From Pseudomonadota bacterium (GTDB taxonomy: Bacteria > Pseudomonadota > Alphaproteobacteria > Caulobacterales > Aquidulcibacteraceae): a stretch of 7,644 nt of DNA. Below the pieces are notes generated by a model that saw only the letters and a list, made by a program, of their open reading frames with translations, was not told the origin of the DNA and did not search any database. The DNA lies in assembly GCA_023461135.1 (NCBI GenBank), contig JAEWNX010000445.1, forward strand, positions 1 to 7,644. Reading direction: 5' to 3'. The position numbers and the translations under genes were made by a program. Shown in pieces: positions 5,158 to 7,644 of this stretch; position 1 is the first letter of the stretch, and each line of letters begins with the position of its first letter.

Positions 5158-5984
5158 TGCGCAAGCTTCGCGTCGCCGCCGTTCAACTGCGCTCTGGGAT
5201 CGATGCTGCGGCGAACCGCGCGGCTGCCATGCCGTTTCTGCGTGAAGCAGCCGCAGCCGGCGCGCGGCTGATCGCGACGCCGGAAATGACGGTGCGCTTG
5301 GACCGCGACCGCGAGCGGTTGTTCGCGGCGGTTGGTCCCGAGAAGGGCGATCCTGAGCTTGTGGCTTGGGGACGCGCGGCGCAAGAGCTTGGCGTCTATC
5401 TGTTGCTGGGCTCGGCCCCGATCGCGACGGGCGATGGCAAGGTGTTCAACCGCTCGTTCTTCTTCACGCCCGATGGCAAGATCGCGGCGCGGTACGACAA
5501 GATCAATCTGTTCGACGTGACGCTGGGCGGCGGTGAGAATTACCGCGAGAGCGACACGGTCCAAGGCGGCGCGAACGCTGTCGTCGTCGAAGGGCCGATG
5601 GGCGCGAAGGTCGGCCTGACCATTTGCTACGACGTGCGCTTTGCCGGGCTCTACAGCGCGCTTGCACGGGCGGGCGCGGAGATCATCGCGGTGCCGGCGG
5701 CGTTTACGGTGCCGACGGGGCAAGCGCACTGGGAAGTGTTGTTGCGGGCGCGGGCGATTGAAACGCACTGCTTTATCATCGCGCCGGCGCAGGGCGGACG
5801 GCATGAGGATGGCCGCTCAACCTGGGGTCATTCGATTATCATCGATCCGTGGGGGAAGGTGCTCTCTGCACTCCCGCATGACGAACCTGGTTTCATCGTC
5901 GCCGATCTCGACCTAGATTCCGTCGCAGCCGCCCGCGCAAAAATTCCCGCGTGGCAAGGCGGACGGGATTTTTCGGGACCATGA
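5157..5984 (+). CDS. Nit1/Nit2-type carbon-nitrogen hydrolase (probable omega-amidase or deaminated-glutathione amidase)
   Basis: This is a 275-residue nitrilase-superfamily amidohydrolase. The catalytic triad is Glu43 (ATPEMT), Lys115 (YDKINLFDV) and Cys157 (TICYDVRF). FTVPTGQAHWEVLLRARAIE (183-202) is the signature of the Nit branch that contains omega-amidase (Nit2) and deaminated-glutathione amidase (Nit1), enzymes that clear side products of transaminases. The placement directly behind grxC makes a glutathione-repair role attractive, but this is inference; sequence alone does not separate the two activities. The ATG at 5157 gives the expected N-terminus MRKLRVAAVQL. No independent Shine-Dalgarno is obvious, so translation is probably coupled to grxC. 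The stop overlaps the next start (ATGA, 5981-5984). Confidence 0.92.
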   Translation: MRKLRVAAVQLRSGIDAAANRAAAMPFLREAAAAGARLIATPEMTVRLDRDRERLFAAVGPEKGDPELVAWGRAAQELGVYLLLGSAPIATGDGKVFNRSFFFTPDGKIAARYDKINLFDVTLGGGENYRESDTVQGGANAVVVEGPMGAKVGLTICYDVRFAGLYSALARAGAEIIAVPAAFTVPTGQAHWEVLLRARAIETHCFIIAPAQGGRHEDGRSTWGHSIIIDPWGKVLSALPHDEPGFIVADLDLDSVAAARAKIPAWQGGRDFSGP

Positions 5985-6409
5985 TCCGGTACGACCTCAA
6001 GTGCGACAACGGTGATGAGTTCGACGCCTGGTTTGGCTCGATCGCCGATTACGACAAGCAGGCGGAAGCCGGCTTGATCGAATGCCCGCACTGCGGTTCG
6101 ACGCACGTGGTCAAAGCGCCGATGGCGCCGGCGGTGCGTACGTCGCGCAAGAAAGAGGCGCAGAAGGAACGCGCGGTCGCCATGGCGATGGCGCAGAAGG
6201 TGCGCGAGCACATCAAGGACAATTTCGACTATGTCGGCGACAAGTTCGCCGACGAAGCGCGGAAGATGCATACGGGCGAGACTGAAGAGCGCGCGATCTG
6301 GGGCGAAGCAACGCCCGAAGAAGCACGGGAACTGGCCGAAGAGGGCATTCCCGCGTCGCCGCTCCCGCCGGAACTTGCGCCGAAGCTGCCGAACAAGAAG
6401 CTGAACTAG
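5981..6409 (+). CDS. DUF1178 family protein
   Basis: This 142-residue protein of unknown function belongs to the DUF1178 family, common in alpha- and betaproteobacteria. It starts with the family motif MIRYDLKCDNGDEFDAWF, has a CPHC knuckle (Cys35, Cys38) that with Cys8 could bind a metal, then VVKAPMAPAV. The conserved C-terminal block is FADEARKMHTGETEERAIWG followed by EATPEEARELAEEGIPASPLPP. The position usually occupied by His in CDNGH is Asp12 here (from memory of the family). A lysine- and methionine-rich helix lies at about 54-77. The ATG overlaps the hydrolase stop, making this the fourth gene of the comF-grxC unit. The family's frequent association with this gene order suggests a link to thiol or quinone metabolism, but no function is established. 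Confidence 0.9.
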   Translation: MIRYDLKCDNGDEFDAWFGSIADYDKQAEAGLIECPHCGSTHVVKAPMAPAVRTSRKKEAQKERAVAMAMAQKVREHIKDNFDYVGDKFADEARKMHTGETEERAIWGEATPEEARELAEEGIPASPLPPELAPKLPNKKLN

Positions 6410-6538
6410 TTGCTCGGACGCAGCAGGCGAAAGTTCCCTGCCTTCGAGTTCATTGGACTAGGCCGTCCGGACTAGCTAAGCGGCAGACGCGGAAATCGTT
6501 TGAATAGGTACACTTATGCCAGCTCTGGGGAGTTGGTC
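6410..6538 (+). other. Intergenic gap between the DUF1178 gene and the small unknown gene
   Basis: These 129 nt are lower in GC than the flanking genes. They hold a weak hairpin, GCAGG (6423-6427) pairing with CCTGC (6437-6441), without a T tract, and a 7-bp direct repeat GGACTAG (6455-6461 and 6469-6475) whose copies begin 14 bp apart. I see no convincing terminator or -35/-10 pair. The end of the gap carries the Shine-Dalgarno GGGGAG (6527-6532) of the next gene. Confidence 0.5.
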
Positions 6539-6787
6539 GTGCGCTACCGGGTCGAATACCTGACGGAAACCACCGAAGAGGAAACGGTCTGCGTCGCCAT
6601 CGATGCGGACTGCGATCTCGCGACTGCGGAGTGGTTTGCGCGCGCGAGGGGCGCGGATGCGCGCAAGCGGCATAACGCTGACGGCTTCCAGATCCGCGAT
6701 CTCACCGACGCGGGCCGCATCGTCGCGCTTGAGACGTTCAACGATCCGCTAAGCCGGCTTCGCACCGGCGATGAGATAATTCACTGA
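6539..6787 (+). CDS. Small protein of unknown function, overlapping the 3' end of ubiG
   Basis: I do not recognise this 82-residue protein. The GTG at 6539 was chosen because GGGGAG (6527-6532) lies 6 nt upstream. In-frame TTG codons at 6500 and 6533 would add 13 or 2 residues and cannot be excluded. The protein is acidic at its start (EYLTETTEEETVCVAIDADCD) and basic in the middle (ARARGADARKRHNADGF), then RDLTDAGRIVALETFNDPLSRLRTGDEIIH. It has no signal peptide or membrane segment. Codons strongly favour G or C in the third position, as expected for a real gene here. Its last 39 nt overlap convergently with the last codons and stop of ubiG. It may be a cytoplasmic lineage-specific protein. 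Confidence 0.6.
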   Translation: MRYRVEYLTETTEEETVCVAIDADCDLATAEWFARARGADARKRHNADGFQIRDLTDAGRIVALETFNDPLSRLRTGDEIIH

Positions 6788-7600
6788 CACGTCGCGCGTG
6801 AGCGCCCAGCCGCTGCCGAGCGGCTGATAGGTGATGCCGACAGGCTCGCGCCAGCTCAGCGCCGGCGCGCCCGCGCGTATTTCCTCTGGCGTCACCAGCT
6901 TCTCGTAATCGTGCGCACCCTCCGGCGCCCATTTCAGAATGCGCTCACCGCCGGTGATGGCGAGCGCGCGCGCTTTCGGCGTGCGGTTGATGGTGGAGAG
7001 CACAAGCAGGCCGCCGGGCTTCACCAGCGCTGATGCGGCGCCGAGGAACGCCGTCACATCGGCAACGTGCTCAACGATCTCGAGCGCGGCGACGAGATCG
7101 AATCGGTCACCCTTCTCAACGAGCGCTTCGGCCGTCATGCAGCGGTAGTCGATGTCGAGTCCGGCTTGGCCTGCGTAAACGCGGGCGGCGCCAATGGCTT
7201 CTTCAGAGGCATCGATGGCCGCGACCTTCGCGCCCATGCGCGCGAGTGGCGCCGAGACGAGACCGCCGCCGCAACCGAGGTCGAGCACGCTAAGGCCGGC
7301 GAGCGCTTGCTTCTTTGCTCCCCCGCGTGCGGGGGAGCTGTCACGCGAAGCGTGATTGAGGGGGCGGTGCGCCGCAGTGCTTGCAAGCGATTGCGGCTCG
7401 TCGCCCCCTCCGATCGCTTCGCGATCTGCCTCCCCCGCAAGCGGGGGAAGAAAATGCTCCGCGCATAGATCGCGGATGTATTGGAGGCGCACCGGGTTCA
7501 TGCGGTGGAGGGCGCCGAACGGGCCTTTTGGATTCCACCACTCAGCCGCGAGCGCGCTGAACTTTTGTACTTCGGCGGGGTCGATCGTGCCGCTGGCCAT
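6749..7600 (-). CDS. ubiG: UbiG ubiquinone O-methyltransferase with a 45-residue repeat-derived insertion
   Basis: UbiG carries out both O-methylations of ubiquinone synthesis, including methylation of the Coq7 product. N-terminal TIDPAEVQKFSALAAEWWNP (5-24) and LHRMNPVRLQYIRDL (31-45) are diagnostic. SAM motif I is VLDLGCGGG (105-113), the acidic ribose-binding end is AAID (127-130), and IVEHV (175-179), LVKPGG (192-197), INRTPKARALAI (204-215) and GAHDYEKLVTPEE (228-240) follow. The protein is 283 residues against about 240-250 usually. The excess is residues 51-95, beginning LPPLAGEADR and ending SSPARGGA, encoded by the palindromic repeat at 7317-7450 and in frame. It lies between the N-terminal helix and the first strand of the methyltransferase fold. 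ATG 7600 starts just before the conserved region; TTG 7636 is an alternative. Convergent with, and overlapping, the preceding small gene. Confidence 0.93.
   Translation of the reverse strand: MASGTIDPAEVQKFSALAAEWWNPKGPFGALHRMNPVRLQYIRDLCAEHFLPPLAGEADREAIGGGDEPQSLASTAAHRPLNHASRDSSPARGGAKKQALAGLSVLDLGCGGGLVSAPLARMGAKVAAIDASEEAIGAARVYAGQAGLDIDYRCMTAEALVEKGDRFDLVAALEIVEHVADVTAFLGAASALVKPGGLLVLSTINRTPKARALAITGGERILKWAPEGAHDYEKLVTPEEIRAGAPALSWREPVGITYQPLGSGWALTRDVSVNYLIAGAKPA
7317..7450. repeat. Composite palindromic repeat inserted in frame within ubiG
   Basis: This 134-bp element is built as two inverted, imperfect half-units of about 49 bp around a nested core. The left half has hairpin A1, GCTCCCCCGC/GCGGGGGAGC with a GT loop (7317-7338), and hairpin B1, TCACGC-GAA-GCGTGA (7341-7355). 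The right half has B2, GATCGC-TTC-GCGATC (7412-7426), and A2, TCCCCCGC/GCGGGGGA with an AA loop (7431-7448). The halves are joined by a perfect 9-bp inverted repeat, GAGGGGGCG (7358-7366) with CGCCCCCTC (7402-7410). Inside this sits GCCGCA/TGCGGC (7371-7376, 7392-7397) around the palindrome GCTTGCAAGC (7379-7388). B1 and B2 differ at three base pairs, each compensated. It carries no gene of its own and looks like a miniature, non-autonomous repeat. Confidence 0.88.
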
Positions 7601-7644
7601 ACATATGAAATCGAGACCAAAACGCCGCCGGGTCAAGCCGGTAT

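Noticed and set aside
7317..7450. CRISPR array or attenuator as an explanation of the repeats in ubiG
   Set aside because: There are two inverted half-units, not regularly spaced direct repeats, and the element lies inside a coding region and is translated.
1..7644. A defence, secretion or toxin-antitoxin system in the window
   Set aside because: Nearly all genes belong to recognisable housekeeping families. The two unknown genes (2706-3239, 6539-6787) show no toxin, nuclease or defence motifs.

Overview
The window is GC-rich and densely packed with coding sequence. It looks like a chromosomal housekeeping region of an alphaproteobacterium. The order NDUFAF5-type methyltransferase / comF / grxC / Nit-type amidohydrolase / DUF1178 / ubiG, a Coq7-type di-iron ubiquinone hydroxylase, and the protein flavour suggest Caulobacterales/Hyphomonadaceae or a close relative. 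That placement is inference from memory of gene order and sequence style, not from a search.

Layout. At the left edge (1-126, minus) is the N-terminal start of what looks like an SLC13/DASS-type anion permease. It lies only 19 nt downstream of a tRNA-Leu(CAA) gene (146-232, minus) that has a recognisable TTGACA-type promoter. Divergent from these, on the plus strand, are a YqaA/DedA-like membrane protein (342-926), then dsbB (978-1472), coq7 (1469-2026) and a GNAT acetyltransferase (2023-2631). The last three are joined by ATGA stop/start overlaps. An exported protein of unknown function (2706-3239), less GC-rich at third codon positions, follows and runs convergently into an NDUFAF5/BioC-like methyltransferase on the minus strand (3245-4123). 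That gene is head-to-head with comF (4122-4883), and the two ATG start codons overlap inside a 10-bp perfect palindrome. comF leads into grxC (4900-5157), a Nit-type carbon-nitrogen hydrolase (5157-5984) and a DUF1178 protein (5981-6409), again with touching or overlapping ends. After a 129-nt gap comes a small unknown gene (6539-6787), whose 3' end overlaps convergently with ubiG (6749-7600, minus).

Function. Two themes recur. The first is quinone and respiration: DsbB passes electrons to ubiquinone, Coq7 and UbiG make ubiquinone, and NDUFAF5 relatives mature complex I, the ubiquinone reductase. The second is thiol/glutathione chemistry: glutaredoxin sits directly upstream of a Nit-type amidase of the family that includes deaminated-glutathione amidase, and DsbB forms disulfides.

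Most unusual observation. ubiG carries an in-frame insertion of about 45 codons (7317-7450) just before its SAM-binding motif I. The insert is a complex palindromic repeat: two inverted half-units of about 49 bp, each with two hairpins, around a nested core. Between the half-units, base changes in one hairpin are compensatory, so pairing is kept. It resembles in principle the protein-coding palindromic elements of Rickettsia. No complete mobile element, integrase, CRISPR array or clear defence system is visible.
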